Below, piece after piece: positions 7,988-16,636 of a DNA stretch of 64,000 nucleotides (positions are counted from its first letter, which is position 1; every line of letters starts with the position of its first letter). The notes beneath the pieces were generated by a model, which saw nothing but the letters and a program-made list of their open reading frames with translations, made no database searches and was not told the DNA's origin. The position numbers and the translations under genes are program-made. Source of the stretch: Flavobacteriaceae bacterium (GTDB lineage: Bacteria; Bacteroidota; Bacteroidia; Flavobacteriales; Flavobacteriaceae); assembly GCA_028284005.1 (NCBI GenBank), contig JANQSO010000007.1:1-64000 (forward strand), given 5' to 3'.

Positions 7988-9091
7988 ATGAAATTAGTAA
8001 GGGACAGGCGGTTCTTATTTTATGCCCGGCGTGCACTTTGGATATTTATTGCCTGGGGAGCTATTTCTAATTTTATTTTCTTTTACGATTATATTACACT
8101 AATAAGTCACAACGCCCTTACTTCGGATTATGATTTTAAATCTTCTTTTACAGCGTATTTAATTGTAAATATCTGTGCCTCGGTGATCGGAGGGCTATTT
8201 ACCGTTAACCTTATGGAGTATTGGTTGCGGAAATATGCCATCTGGAAAGCGCTACTTTTAATAATAGTCGTATATACTATAGTAGCACTATTTGTAGGCT
8301 CAATTGGGAGCTTGTATATTAATAGCCAGGAAATGGAACTACCCATGTTCCATCACGAGGTGATCGAAGAGTTATTATTTTTCTTCGGAAAGGCAATCTT
8401 CTTAAAAAATTATATTGTTTGGCTCATTATTGTACTTGCCACCCTTATTGTATTAATGGTAAATGACAAATATGGCCCCGGTGTTTTTCCTGATTACCTT
8501 AGAGGAAGATATTTCAGGCCAAAAAAGGAACGCCGCATTTTTATGTTTGCAGATATTAAGAACGCGACAGGAATCGCCGAAACCCTGGGGGAAGAGAAGT
8601 ATTTTAATTTCCTGAAGGATTTCTTCAAATACATTGCCCCGGCGATTTTGCAAACGCGAGGGGAAATATATCAATACGTAGGCGATGAAATTGTAGTTTC
8701 CTGGAAAGTTAAAAAAGGATTGGACAATGGAAATGCTATTCATTGTTTCTATAAAATGAAGGATCTTCTTAAAAAAAGACAGTCCTACTTTTTAAATTCT
8801 TATAATGCTTTTCCCCATTTTAAGGTAGGCTATCATTTTGGTTCAGTAATGGTTGGTGAACTGGGACGAATAAAAAGGGAAATTGCATTTTCCGGCGATG
8901 TATTGAATACTACTTCCCGCATTCAGGCCAAGTGCAACGAAATGGATGTGGAGATCCTGGCTTCAAAAGAATTTGCAACTGTCGCTTATAAGCTTCCAGA
9001 TGGGGTCACAATGCAGGATGTTGGAAAAGAAAAATTAAGAGGTAAGATCAATGAAATAGAATTAGTTACCTACAATAGGAATGATATTTGA
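7988..9091 (+). CDS. membrane-bound class III adenylate/guanylate cyclase
   Basis: 367 aa. About four membrane segments occupy residues 12-160, followed by a class III nucleotide cyclase domain. Metal-binding Asp residues are D189 (FMFADIKNAT) and D233 (YVGDEIVVSW), 44 apart as is usual. The transition-state Asn/Arg pair is N307 and R311 (GDVLNTTSRIQ). All catalytic positions seen are intact, so the protein should be active; cAMP is the likelier product but purine specificity cannot be read safely. No cAMP-binding regulator is encoded nearby. The small exported repeat protein follows directly. Confidence 0.9.
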   Translation: MKLVRDRRFLFYARRALWIFIAWGAISNFIFFYDYITLISHNALTSDYDFKSSFTAYLIVNICASVIGGLFTVNLMEYWLRKYAIWKALLLIIVVYTIVALFVGSIGSLYINSQEMELPMFHHEVIEELLFFFGKAIFLKNYIVWLIIVLATLIVLMVNDKYGPGVFPDYLRGRYFRPKKERRIFMFADIKNATGIAETLGEEKYFNFLKDFFKYIAPAILQTRGEIYQYVGDEIVVSWKVKKGLDNGNAIHCFYKMKDLLKKRQSYFLNSYNAFPHFKVGYHFGSVMVGELGRIKREIAFSGDVLNTTSRIQAKCNEMDVEILASKEFATVAYKLPDGVTMQDVGKEKLRGKINEIELVTYNRNDI

Positions 9092-9125
9092 TAGTTTTAC
9101 AACCGAAAACTTTAATACTATTCTT

Positions 9126-9488
9126 ATGAAAACAGATCGCTACACCAAAACCATCCTTACAATCATTGCAGTTTGCCTTACAATTAACCTCGTTAAAGAA
9201 TTTAATATCATTCCGTCCGTATATGCTTCAGAAAATAAAAATACTACCGAAGCTTCAACAGAATACAGATTGGTCCCTTTAAATGAAAATAGTACTATGG
9301 ATGTTCGTATTGTGGACATTAACACCTATGATGAACTTAACGTAAACCTAAAAAGTGTAGATACTTACGATGAGGTAAAAGTTAATATCAAGAGTATAGA
9401 CACCAGTGATGAACTTGACATCAATATTGATGAGATTGGTGGTAGTTGGGTAACCAATGGAGGACCTTTACGCGTAAAGATCGAATGA
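9126..9488 (+). CDS. small exported or anchored protein with 13-residue repeats
   Basis: 120 aa from ATG 9126; an ORF start at 9081 would overlap the cyclase gene and lacks a leader. A hydrophobic N-terminus (ILTIIAVCLTINLV) acts as signal or anchor. Residues 63-101 form three 13-aa repeats: VDINTYDELNVNL, KSVDTYDEVKVNI, KSIDTSDELDINI. The tail DEIGGSWVTNGGPLRVKIE looks like a capping strand. The acidic, strand-forming repeat suggests a short beta structure. No enzymatic motif; function unknown. Position suggests co-transcription with the cyclase. Confidence 0.65.
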   Translation: MKTDRYTKTILTIIAVCLTINLVKEFNIIPSVYASENKNTTEASTEYRLVPLNENSTMDVRIVDINTYDELNVNLKSVDTYDEVKVNIKSIDTSDELDINIDEIGGSWVTNGGPLRVKIE

Positions 9489-9489
9489 T

Positions 9490-10770
9490 CTATTTTCGGT
9501 TATTCTTAAAAGGCCGAATAATGAGTCGTGCAGCCCGGTCGTAATTTATATAGTTATAGGTCCAGTTAAAAAAAGTTACTACTCTGTTTCGAAAGCCCAC
9601 TAAGAACCAAAGATGGACAAACATCCAAAGGAACCACGCAAAAGCGCCGCCAAAACGCCATCTTTTTAAGTCTACAACAGCCTTATTTCTACCAATCGTT
9701 GCCATGGTTCCCTTATCGAAATATTTGAAGGGTAGCATCTCTTTTCCCAAAAACATTCGTTTCAGGTTTTTACCCAGGCGTTTTCCCTGCTGTATAGCCG
9801 GTTGTGCTACCTGTGGGTGGCCTTTCGGGTAAACTAAGGTTTCCATTAATGCAATATCTCCCAAAGCAAAAATGTTTTCATGGCCTTCAATTCTATTGAA
9901 ATGGTCCACCTTATACCGATTGATCTTTTCCAACAGGCCTTTTCCTTCAATTCCCTTCACCGGAGATCCGGTAACGCCCGCAGTCCATATAAAGGTTGCC
10001 GCTTTAAATTCTTTTTGATCTGAAGTTCTTACCGTTTCACCATCATAATCCGTTACCAATGTATTTAAATGTACTTTAACTCCAAGTTTTTGTAAGGAAT
10101 GTAATGCTCTTTTTGAGGATTGGCGACTCATGGGTCCTAAAACCCTATCACCTCCTTCGATAAGGTGAACACACATATCTTCTTCTTCAAGGTTAGGATA
10201 GTCATTTTCGAGAATACCTTTTCTAAACTCTGCCAAAGCCCCTGCCAATTCAACTCCGGTAGGGCCTGCCCCGGCAATTACAAAGTTTAGTAGCTGCTTT
10301 TGTTCATCAGCCTCATCGGCAATATCTGCAGCTTCAATATTTTGCAGGACAAGGCTTCGAATATTCAATGCCTGCGGAACGGTTTTCATAGGCATACTAT
10401 TGGCTTCAATAGCAGCATTGCCAAAGAAATTGGTTCGTGTTCCGGTAGCAATTACCAAATAATCAAAAGACAGGCTTCCAATTGAGGTTTCAATCTTTTT
10501 TTCTTCGGTATTTATGTAATTTACTTCGGCTAGCCGAAAATGAAAATTTTTATTCTTCCTAAATATTTTCCGAAGGGGATACGCAATGGAATCCGGCTCT
10601 AGCCCTGCCGTTGAAACTTGATACAATAAAGGCTGAAATGTATGGTAATTATGCTTATCGAAGAGTACAATTTGTACATTTGCTTTTCTAAGTTGCCTGA
10701 TAAGTGAAATACCTGCAAAACCACCGCCAATAACAACAATACGAGGTAACCGGGTTTCGGGAATGTTCAT
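9490..10770 (-). CDS. ndh: type II NADH:quinone oxidoreductase (NDH-2)
   Basis: 426-aa peripheral membrane flavoprotein that passes electrons from NADH to quinone without pumping protons. FAD-binding motif near the start (IVVIGGGFAGISLIRQL), second dinucleotide motif VIAGAGPTGVELAGALAEF, and FAD-contact motif IFALGDIALM. A C-terminal aromatic/hydrophobic segment (AFAWFLWMFVHLWFLVGF) anchors it in the membrane. ATG 10770 is chosen because the -7 element at 10789-10796 would put the transcription start after the alternative ATG at 10791. It converges on the previous gene with a 1-nt gap. Confidence 0.93.
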   Translation of the reverse strand: MNIPETRLPRIVVIGGGFAGISLIRQLRKANVQIVLFDKHNYHTFQPLLYQVSTAGLEPDSIAYPLRKIFRKNKNFHFRLAEVNYINTEEKKIETSIGSLSFDYLVIATGTRTNFFGNAAIEANSMPMKTVPQALNIRSLVLQNIEAADIADEADEQKQLLNFVIAGAGPTGVELAGALAEFRKGILENDYPNLEEEDMCVHLIEGGDRVLGPMSRQSSKRALHSLQKLGVKVHLNTLVTDYDGETVRTSDQKEFKAATFIWTAGVTGSPVKGIEGKGLLEKINRYKVDHFNRIEGHENIFALGDIALMETLVYPKGHPQVAQPAIQQGKRLGKNLKRMFLGKEMLPFKYFDKGTMATIGRNKAVVDLKRWRFGGAFAWFLWMFVHLWFLVGFRNRVVTFFNWTYNYINYDRAARLIIRPFKNNRK

Positions 10771-10788
10771 GAAGTTTTTATTATAATA

Positions 10789-10807
10789 CAAAGGTACTAT
10801 TTGTACC
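10789..10807 (-). promoter_or_regulatory. ndh promoter -7 element with overlapping inverted repeat
   Basis: Minus-strand TACCTTTG at 10796-10789 is a perfect TAnnTTTG -7 element, implying a transcript start near 10783. Overlapping it is the inverted repeat GGTACTATTTGTACC (10793-10807; arms GGTAC/GTACC), a candidate repressor site. The regulator is unknown. Confidence 0.5.
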
Positions 10808-10895
10808 AGTAATCGGCTATAGTTTCTTTAATTTTTAAGAATTTTGTAACAAAGAAGATCGTCGTAACACTAATGCAGTAACCAACAAAAGACCA

Positions 10896-11390
10896 TTGAC
10901 CAAAGAACTGGAACATAGTTTTGTAACCCAACTGGAAGAAAATCAAAACATTGTGCACAAAATTTGCAGATTGTACACTAATGATAGCGATTCGCACAAT
11001 GATTTATTCCAGGAAATTACCATCCAATTATGGCGGGCATTTCCAAAATTTAGAGGGGATTCAAAATTTAGTACCTGGATGTATCGGGTCGCTTTAAATA
11101 CTGCGATCACCTTATACAGAAAATCCAAGCGTTCCATAAAAACGCAGGATTTTGAAGGTGTAAGTTTCAAAATTACAGCGGAAACTTACGATGATACGGT
11201 AGAAGAGCAGTTAAAATTAATGTATAACGCTGTAAAGAATTTAAATGATATCGACAAAGCGTTAGTCTTCTTATACCTGGAAGACAAAAACTATAAAGAG
11301 ATTTCTCAAACGCTTGGTATTACAGAAGTGAATGCACGTGTAAAGATGAACAGAATTAAAGAAAAATTACGAACAATATTAAATCCGTAA
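10896..11390 (+). CDS. ECF-type RNA polymerase sigma factor
   Basis: 164 aa starting at TTG 10896 (product MTKELEHSFVTQLEENQN). Region 2: NDLFQEITIQLWRAFPKFRG with core-binding and -10 residues followed by FSTWMYRVALNTAI. Region 4 HTH: YKEISQTLGITEVNARVKM. Length and both domains are complete. It directs transcription of an unknown regulon. The membrane protein gene 5 nt downstream is the natural candidate for its anti-sigma partner, although it lacks a recognisable zinc anti-sigma motif. Confidence 0.9.
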   Translation: MTKELEHSFVTQLEENQNIVHKICRLYTNDSDSHNDLFQEITIQLWRAFPKFRGDSKFSTWMYRVALNTAITLYRKSKRSIKTQDFEGVSFKITAETYDDTVEEQLKLMYNAVKNLNDIDKALVFLYLEDKNYKEISQTLGITEVNARVKMNRIKEKLRTILNP

Positions 11391-11395
11391 TCCCT

Positions 11396-12043
11396 ATGGA
11401 TGAGCTAGAATTATTAAAAAAACAATGGCAAGAGAGGGAACAGGATCTCCCCAAATTGTCGTATCAGGAAATCTACAGTATGCTGTTAAAAAAATCGTCT
11501 TCTATTGTGAAGTGGATCTTTTTTATAAGTATTGCCGAGATCGCCTTATGGACCTTTTTGGCCTTTTTAGTACCTGAATCCAGCAAAGAAATTAATAATG
11601 GAATTGGTTTAAAAACAACCTTTTTAATTGTTAATATTATTAACTACATGGTTTTTGCTGTATTTATATTCCTTTTTTATAAAAATTATCGCACTATTAA
11701 AGTAACTGATTCTATAAAAGGCCTTATGGGTAATATTTTGAGGACCCGCAGAACAGTTAAATACTTTGTAATATACAATGTAGGAGCCGCTATATTATTA
11801 CTTATTGGAGTTAATCTTTATTACTACACCAAAAAAGAGAAATTATATGTATTAATGCAGGAAAATTTTGAAGGGTATGCAGCAATACCTCCTGAAAAAT
11901 TTACTTCCGTCTTTTTCCTAAGTCAAGTTATTGGAGGTGTTATAATGATAGGATTATTGCTTATTTTCTATCGTTTGATCTATGGTATCCTATTGAGAAG
12001 GCTGAAAAGAAATTATAAAGAATTAAAGAAGATCGAAGTATGA
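11396..12043 (+). CDS. four-helix membrane protein, putative partner of the ECF sigma factor
   Basis: 215 aa. A charged cytoplasmic N-terminus (MDELELLKKQWQEREQDLP, then SYQEIYSMLLKKSSSIVKW) precedes four transmembrane segments (around residues 39-58, 74-95, 122-142, 171-192) and a basic tail. The gene lies 5 nt after the sigma factor gene. In Flavobacteriia such proteins are regularly paired with this sigma type, so an anti-sigma or sigma-docking role is inferred from position only. Confidence 0.7.
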   Translation: MDELELLKKQWQEREQDLPKLSYQEIYSMLLKKSSSIVKWIFFISIAEIALWTFLAFLVPESSKEINNGIGLKTTFLIVNIINYMVFAVFIFLFYKNYRTIKVTDSIKGLMGNILRTRRTVKYFVIYNVGAAILLLIGVNLYYYTKKEKLYVLMQENFEGYAAIPPEKFTSVFFLSQVIGGVIMIGLLLIFYRLIYGILLRRLKRNYKELKKIEV

Positions 12044-12050
12044 TCTATGA

Positions 12051-12854
12051 TCAGTAGCGCCATTGGCGTTGTTTATTTAATTCTTCTTCGCTTAAGATCT
12101 CTTCCTTAGGGATCACTTTTAGAAATGAAGGGTGCTGTTCTATTGCATACTCAAGTTTTTTTACAATATCCTCTACCTTTTCATTTTCGTAATCAATTTC
12201 CAATGGTTTTTTAATTTCCATGGATTGCAGGATCCCTCTTTTTTTAATTCGCAATCCTTTCTTGTCAAAAGACCTTCTAAATCCGTCTATGACAATAGGG
12301 ACAACAATAGGCTTATTTAGTTTGATAATATGCGCCGTTCCTCTTCGTATAGGTTTCCATGGTTTGGTAGTACCTTGCGGAAATGTGATCAACCAACCAT
12401 CATTCAATGCTTTGGAAATATTACTTACATCACTCATCTTTACCTGCCTGTTCACGTCTTTCCCTTCAGACCGCCATGTCCTGTCAATACTTACAGACCC
12501 CGCATAAGCTAAAATTTTTGGCAGTAATCCGGATTGCATGGTTTCTCTTGCGGCAACAAAATATACATTTAGTTTGGGGTTCCAGAGATATCCAATGTTC
12601 TTAATATTATCTTCCCGGCCGCTTAAACTGGCGTTGAACACATGGAACATGGCAACTACATCTGCAAAATATGTTTGATGATTTGAAACAAAAAGTACAT
12701 TGGTGTCCGGCAGTCCTTTTAAAATTTCGCTTCCCTCAATTTCAAGTTTGTTAAAGCCTTTGAACCGGCGATGTGTCAACGCTCCTAAAATTCTAATCAA
12801 CCAACGTTTTAAAAATAATATATGCCCAAATGGATTCTTTTTAAAAAGCCCCAT
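12051..12854 (-). CDS. lysophospholipid acyltransferase (PlsC-like)
   Basis: 267 aa, membrane-associated. It should transfer an acyl chain to lysophosphatidate or a related acceptor. The block I motif reads SNHQTYFADV, which gives H-x5-D where the canonical motif is H-x4-D. The block III motif reads FPQGTTKPW, with Gln in place of the usual Glu. Further blocks are present (AGSVSIDRTW, PIVVPIVIDGF). The overall fold fits the PlsC family, but substrate and catalytic competence need checking because of these two variations. It is transcribed convergently with the previous gene. Confidence 0.85.
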   Translation of the reverse strand: MGLFKKNPFGHILFLKRWLIRILGALTHRRFKGFNKLEIEGSEILKGLPDTNVLFVSNHQTYFADVVAMFHVFNASLSGREDNIKNIGYLWNPKLNVYFVAARETMQSGLLPKILAYAGSVSIDRTWRSEGKDVNRQVKMSDVSNISKALNDGWLITFPQGTTKPWKPIRRGTAHIIKLNKPIVVPIVIDGFRRSFDKKGLRIKKRGILQSMEIKKPLEIDYENEKVEDIVKKLEYAIEQHPSFLKVIPKEEILSEEELNKQRQWRY

Positions 12855-12928
12855 AAATTGTTTTCTAAGGATAAAAAATAAGTGTTATTCAAAAATAACC
12901 GAACTGCAAAGATACTAAAAATACCCCT

Positions 12929-13570
12929 TTAGAGCAGTTGTTTGAGCAATTCACGTACTTCACTTAACATCATTGCCGTAGCACCCCAAACAACGTGACC
13001 GTTAAGCATAAAAGCAGGTACATTAATGTTCGTAGCATAAGAAGTACTCAACTTTTTTGAAATCAATATCTTATCATCCATAAAATGTGTTAGTGGTACT
13101 TCGATCAATGCTTCAACTTCATTTTCCTGCGGAATAAATTGCGGAGGTATTGAAGTAATTCCCAAATAGGGTTGTACAAAGAAATTACTTGGCGGAATGT
13201 AAATTTCGGTAAGTTCCTTTAAAACAGAAATTGTTTGCGAAGGAACACCCACTTCTTCTTCTGTTTCTCTCAAAGCTGCCTCTTTCAATGAAGTATCACC
13301 CGGTTCCAGTTTTCCGCCTGGAAAACCAACCTGGGCAGAATGCACCCCCTTATAGGTCTTGCGAAGTATTAATATTAAGTGGGTTTCAAAATTTTGAGAA
13401 GGATAGAACAATGCCATTACTCCCGCTTTTTTTGCCGTTTGTTTTTCTCTAGCTACTTTTTTTAATTCTAATAAACGTTCAATAGGAGCCATTTTTAACT
13501 GTGTGGCCTCCCCCGGAAGTTCCAATTTTGTTACTTTTACAATCTGTTTTTCAAAATATTGAAATTGCAT
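12929..13570 (-). CDS. Nudix hydrolase, CoA pyrophosphatase type
   Basis: 213 aa, cytoplasmic. The Nudix box is GFPGGKLEPGDTSLKEAA followed by LRETEEEVGV; Asp occupies the usual first Glu position, as in some NudL-like CoA pyrophosphatases, while REtxEEvG is intact. The N-terminus (MQFQYFEKQIVKVTKLEL) matches the length of homologues I know, supporting ATG 13570. Expected reaction is hydrolysis of CoA or its derivatives to acyl-phosphopantetheine and 3',5'-ADP. The start codon faces the cyclophilin start with only 2 nt between. Confidence 0.88.
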   Translation of the reverse strand: MQFQYFEKQIVKVTKLELPGEATQLKMAPIERLLELKKVAREKQTAKKAGVMALFYPSQNFETHLILILRKTYKGVHSAQVGFPGGKLEPGDTSLKEAALRETEEEVGVPSQTISVLKELTEIYIPPSNFFVQPYLGITSIPPQFIPQENEVEALIEVPLTHFMDDKILISKKLSTSYATNINVPAFMLNGHVVWGATAMMLSEVRELLKQLL

Positions 13571-13572
13571 TT

Positions 13573-14301
13573 ATGAAGTATTTACTATGGTTAGGGTTTG
13601 CTCTTGTGGGGTTATTATTTAGTTGTGAAGATACTAAAAAGGGTTCCGAAGTAAAAACCGAAACCGTTATCGCACAAAAAAAAGATTCTATTGTCGTTAA
13701 AAAGACTTCCGAAGTAAAAAAACCTGAAACTCCAGAAAACAGCTACCCAAAGATCACTAATGAGAATGTGGTTTCTTTTCTAACCGAATACGGAGCCAAT
13801 AACCCCGAAACCAAAGTACAGATCACCACCAATCACGGAGAAATAACTATTGACCTTTATAAGGATACTCCTTTGCACCGTGCTAATTTTGTGTTCCTGG
13901 TAAAACAACATTATTTTGACGGCACCTATTTTCACAGAATTGTAAAAGACTTTATTATACAGGGAGGTAATAGTGACGATGTCTCTACTCCCAGAAAACG
14001 GAACAAAATAGGAAAAAGCTACCTCCTCCCTGCCGAGATCATTCCCGGCCGAAACCATACCTACGGTACTGTAAGTGGTGCGAAAGAGTATCGTGAAAAC
14101 CCGGATAAAAAGTCGGCGCCTTTTGAATTCTTCATTTTTTTAGGGCCTCAAACTTCCACCCGCCATCTTAATGGGAACTACACTATTTTCGGAAGGGTGA
14201 CCAAAGGAATGAACATTGTGGAAAAGATCGCTAATCTTCCGGCAGATGAAGGCGACTGGCCATTACAGAATGTATATATTACAGAGGTTACTCTTCGGTA
14301 A
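13573..14301 (+). CDS. lipoprotein cyclophilin-type peptidyl-prolyl isomerase
   Basis: 242 aa from ATG 13573. A lipobox (ALVGLLFSCED) indicates export and lipidation. A low-complexity Lys/Glu linker follows, then a cyclophilin domain from about residue 85: TTNHGEITIDLYKDTPLHRA, NFVFLVKQHYFDGTYFHRIV, KDFIIQGGNSDD and FEFFIFLGPQT. The FHR catalytic motif and IQGG are intact. It should assist folding of envelope proteins at the periplasmic face. The gene overlaps the TRIC-like gene tail to tail by 14 nt. Confidence 0.9.
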   Translation: MKYLLWLGFALVGLLFSCEDTKKGSEVKTETVIAQKKDSIVVKKTSEVKKPETPENSYPKITNENVVSFLTEYGANNPETKVQITTNHGEITIDLYKDTPLHRANFVFLVKQHYFDGTYFHRIVKDFIIQGGNSDDVSTPRKRNKIGKSYLLPAEIIPGRNHTYGTVSGAKEYRENPDKKSAPFEFFIFLGPQTSTRHLNGNYTIFGRVTKGMNIVEKIANLPADEGDWPLQNVYITEVTLR

Positions 14302-14911
14302 GTTCTTTTTTACCATAAATAGAAGGAAGTGACAATTTAAAATACACCGCCAGCAATCTGATCGTGATCACAATAGATCCGGAAATGATGACGATAATAT
14401 CTTCTGTCAAAGAGGTCTTTAGTAATAAAAAGTAGGCAAATCCTCCCATAATGCAGGCGGTCGCATAGATCTCCTTTCTAAAGATAATAGGGATCTCATT
14501 ACACAAGATATCCCGGATCACGCCTCCAAAGCAGGCAGACATTGTTCCCAAAGCAACACAAATAAGTGGTGGAAAACCAGCTGCAATGCCTTTCTCTACC
14601 CCTACAACAGTATATAACGCAATTCCAATAGTGTCAAAGAGAAATAATGATTTCCGAATATAACCCAACTTCTTTCTGAAAATGATCGCAAATATCGCCG
14701 CACCAATGATCACATATACAAAAGTGAGATTTCGCATCCACGTTATATCCGCATCGATCAAAACATCTCTAAGTGTCCCTCCTCCTACTGCAGTCACAAA
14801 GGCAATGATGAAAATGCCAAAAAGGTCCATACGTTTTTTTAGTGCCGTAAGCACCCCCGAAATGGAGAACGAAATAGTCCCTAAAATATCTATGATCAAA
14901 AAAAGGCTCAC
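14288..14911 (-). CDS. TRIC/UPF0126-type cation channel protein
   Basis: 207 aa, about seven hydrophobic segments arranged as two similar halves. Signature motifs are AVGGGTLRDVLID in the first half and ACFGGVIRDILCNEIPI in the second, as in trimeric intracellular cation channel homologues. GTG at 14911 is the start, and its GTGA overlaps the RDD gene stop. Potassium or other monovalent cation conductance is known for prokaryotic TRIC proteins; the physiological role here is unknown. Confidence 0.85.
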   Translation of the reverse strand: MSLFLIIDILGTISFSISGVLTALKKRMDLFGIFIIAFVTAVGGGTLRDVLIDADITWMRNLTFVYVIIGAAIFAIIFRKKLGYIRKSLFLFDTIGIALYTVVGVEKGIAAGFPPLICVALGTMSACFGGVIRDILCNEIPIIFRKEIYATACIMGGFAYFLLLKTSLTEDIIVIISGSIVITIRLLAVYFKLSLPSIYGKKELTEE

Positions 14912-15627
14912 ATGTTCTGGGTATAGTAGTTATAGTCTTTAATTACTTTATCAATAAAATTGATAGGAGTTTCTTCTATGGTGATATCCATTACCTTGGA
15001 AACCCTGTCTGAAAGCTTCAGGATCACATTGTGGTTGCCATTGTATTTTGCTTCTGTAAAAACATTTTTAATGGTCTGCATTTCATGGTCGGTGAATACC
15101 GTTACCTGTGGATATTGGGGTTTATAGCCCTCCGGAATATCCATTAAGAGGGTATGTGCAAAACTCATGGTTTTCTTTTCTGTAATAACCGTAGTTGTAG
15201 CTGCAATATCACCCAGTCTTTGACCTTTTCCATTAAATAAAATAGTAACCAACCCCAGGGCTCCGCTAGTGAAACCAATATCTATAATACGTAACAACCA
15301 TCGTATAAAGAAGTTTGAAAAAGCAGGTTTGGAGCCGTCCAATTTTACCACCCGAAGCTTCATAACTGCTTTGCCCGGACTACGCCCGTCCCAAAAGGTT
15401 TCCCATAATAAGTGATATAAGAATATTGGAAGGCTGATCGTCATAACTATCATAAAAAGAATATCATCTTCCAGATATTCAAACACACCTATAATAAAAA
15501 TCAGGATAATAATGTAAATAGCAATAATTATCGAATCTATAAGGTAAGCCAGAATGCGGTCGCCTACTCCTGCCACATTTTGAGCAATGTTTACATTTTG
15601 AGCAGTTTCTATTTGAAAATTATCCAT
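14908..15627 (-). CDS. RDD-family membrane protein
   Basis: 239 aa from ATG 15627 (MDNFQIETAQNVNIAQNVAG). The RDD domain shows VGDRILAYLIDSIIIAIY, a second hydrophobic hairpin, then GRSPGKAVMKLRVV and the characteristic RWLLRIIDIGF. About 80 residues of soluble C-terminus follow. RDD proteins are poorly characterised; some relate to transport or lipid biology. It is divergent from the SpoIIM-like gene with a 37-nt gap, and RDD/SpoIIM pairs accompany MoxR/DUF58 operons in many Bacteroidota. Confidence 0.86.
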   Translation of the reverse strand: MDNFQIETAQNVNIAQNVAGVGDRILAYLIDSIIIAIYIIILIFIIGVFEYLEDDILFMIVMTISLPIFLYHLLWETFWDGRSPGKAVMKLRVVKLDGSKPAFSNFFIRWLLRIIDIGFTSGALGLVTILFNGKGQRLGDIAATTTVITEKKTMSFAHTLLMDIPEGYKPQYPQVTVFTDHEMQTIKNVFTEAKYNGNHNVILKLSDRVSKVMDITIEETPINFIDKVIKDYNYYTQNM

Positions 15628-15664
15628 TAAATCTGTTACTTTGAGGCTAAACAATTGCTGTACG

Positions 15665-16636
15665 ATGCGCGAAGCTGCCTTTGCGAAACAAAATAAAGAT
15701 AAATGGTTAAGATTTGAAAATGTTCTACGGAATAATGTTCAAATACATCCCGACGAGCTTAGTGCATTATATGTTGAGATCACAGACCATTTAAGTTATG
15801 CCCAGACCTTTTACCCAAAAAGCAATACGTTGCGTTATTTAAATGGTTTGTCTGTACTGGCACACCAGAAGATATACAAGACCAAAAGAGAATCTCGTTC
15901 CCGTTTCATAACCTTTTACACCCGGGAGTTTCCTTTGTTCTTTTCTCAATACCATAAGCAATTGTTAATAGCCTTTATCACATTTGTATTATTTTCTGCT
16001 ATTGGTGCCTATTCGGCTGCGACAGACGGTAATTTTGTCCGCCTTATTTTAGGAGATGGTTATGTGAATATGACACTGGACAATATTGAAAAAGGAGATC
16101 CTATGGCAGTTTATAAGGAGATGGGAGAAATGAATATGTTTTTAGGAATTACCATTAATAATATTAGAGTTGCCCTTTTAGCTTTCTCTTTTGGAATGTT
16201 TTTAAGTATGGGAACCTTATATATTTTAATGCGAAACGCCATTATGTTAGGTTCCTTTCAATATTTCTTCTATGATCAGGGGTTATTATGGGAATCAGCT
16301 CGCACGATCTGGATTCATGGAACCATAGAGATATCGGTAATTATTATTGCAGGATGTGCCGGATTGGTTTTGGGAAACAGTATTTTGTTTCCGGGAACTT
16401 ACACGCGCCTGCAATCTTTTGTAAAAGGAGCCAAAGATGGTATCAAAATTTTATTGAGTACCATTCCGTTTTTTATCATTGCAGGATTTCTGGAAGGTTT
16501 TGTAACCCGTCATACCGAAATGCCGGACTGGTTGGCCATTCTCATTATTAGTGGTTCCCTTTATTTAATACTGTTCTACTACGTTATCTATCCTATAAAA
16601 CTAAAAAAACGACATGAACGAAAAAATACAGTTTAA
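15665..16636 (+). CDS. SpoIIM-like (DUF95) membrane protein
   Basis: 323 aa from ATG 15665 (MREAAFAKQNKDKWLRFENV). A soluble N-terminal domain is followed by about six transmembrane segments with the DUF95 pattern: FLGITINNIRVALLAFSFGM, then WIHGTIEISVIIIAGCAGL and GNSILFPGTYTR. The family includes SpoIIM of the sporulation peptidoglycan hydrolase complex, but this organism is not a spore former, so the role is different. It opens the six-gene operon through 21776 and overlaps the next gene by 23 nt. Confidence 0.88.
   Translation: MREAAFAKQNKDKWLRFENVLRNNVQIHPDELSALYVEITDHLSYAQTFYPKSNTLRYLNGLSVLAHQKIYKTKRESRSRFITFYTREFPLFFSQYHKQLLIAFITFVLFSAIGAYSAATDGNFVRLILGDGYVNMTLDNIEKGDPMAVYKEMGEMNMFLGITINNIRVALLAFSFGMFLSMGTLYILMRNAIMLGSFQYFFYDQGLLWESARTIWIHGTIEISVIIIAGCAGLVLGNSILFPGTYTRLQSFVKGAKDGIKILLSTIPFFIIAGFLEGFVTRHTEMPDWLAILIISGSLYLILFYYVIYPIKLKKRHERKNTV

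Noticed and set aside
12132-12918. Several ORFs of 60-95 codons on the strand opposite the acyltransferase gene
   Set aside because: They are antisense shadows of a clearly conserved gene with no leader or family resemblance.
15665-16636. Sporulation gene (SpoIIM)
   Set aside because: Homology is to the broad DUF95 family; the organism type does not form spores and no other sporulation gene is present.
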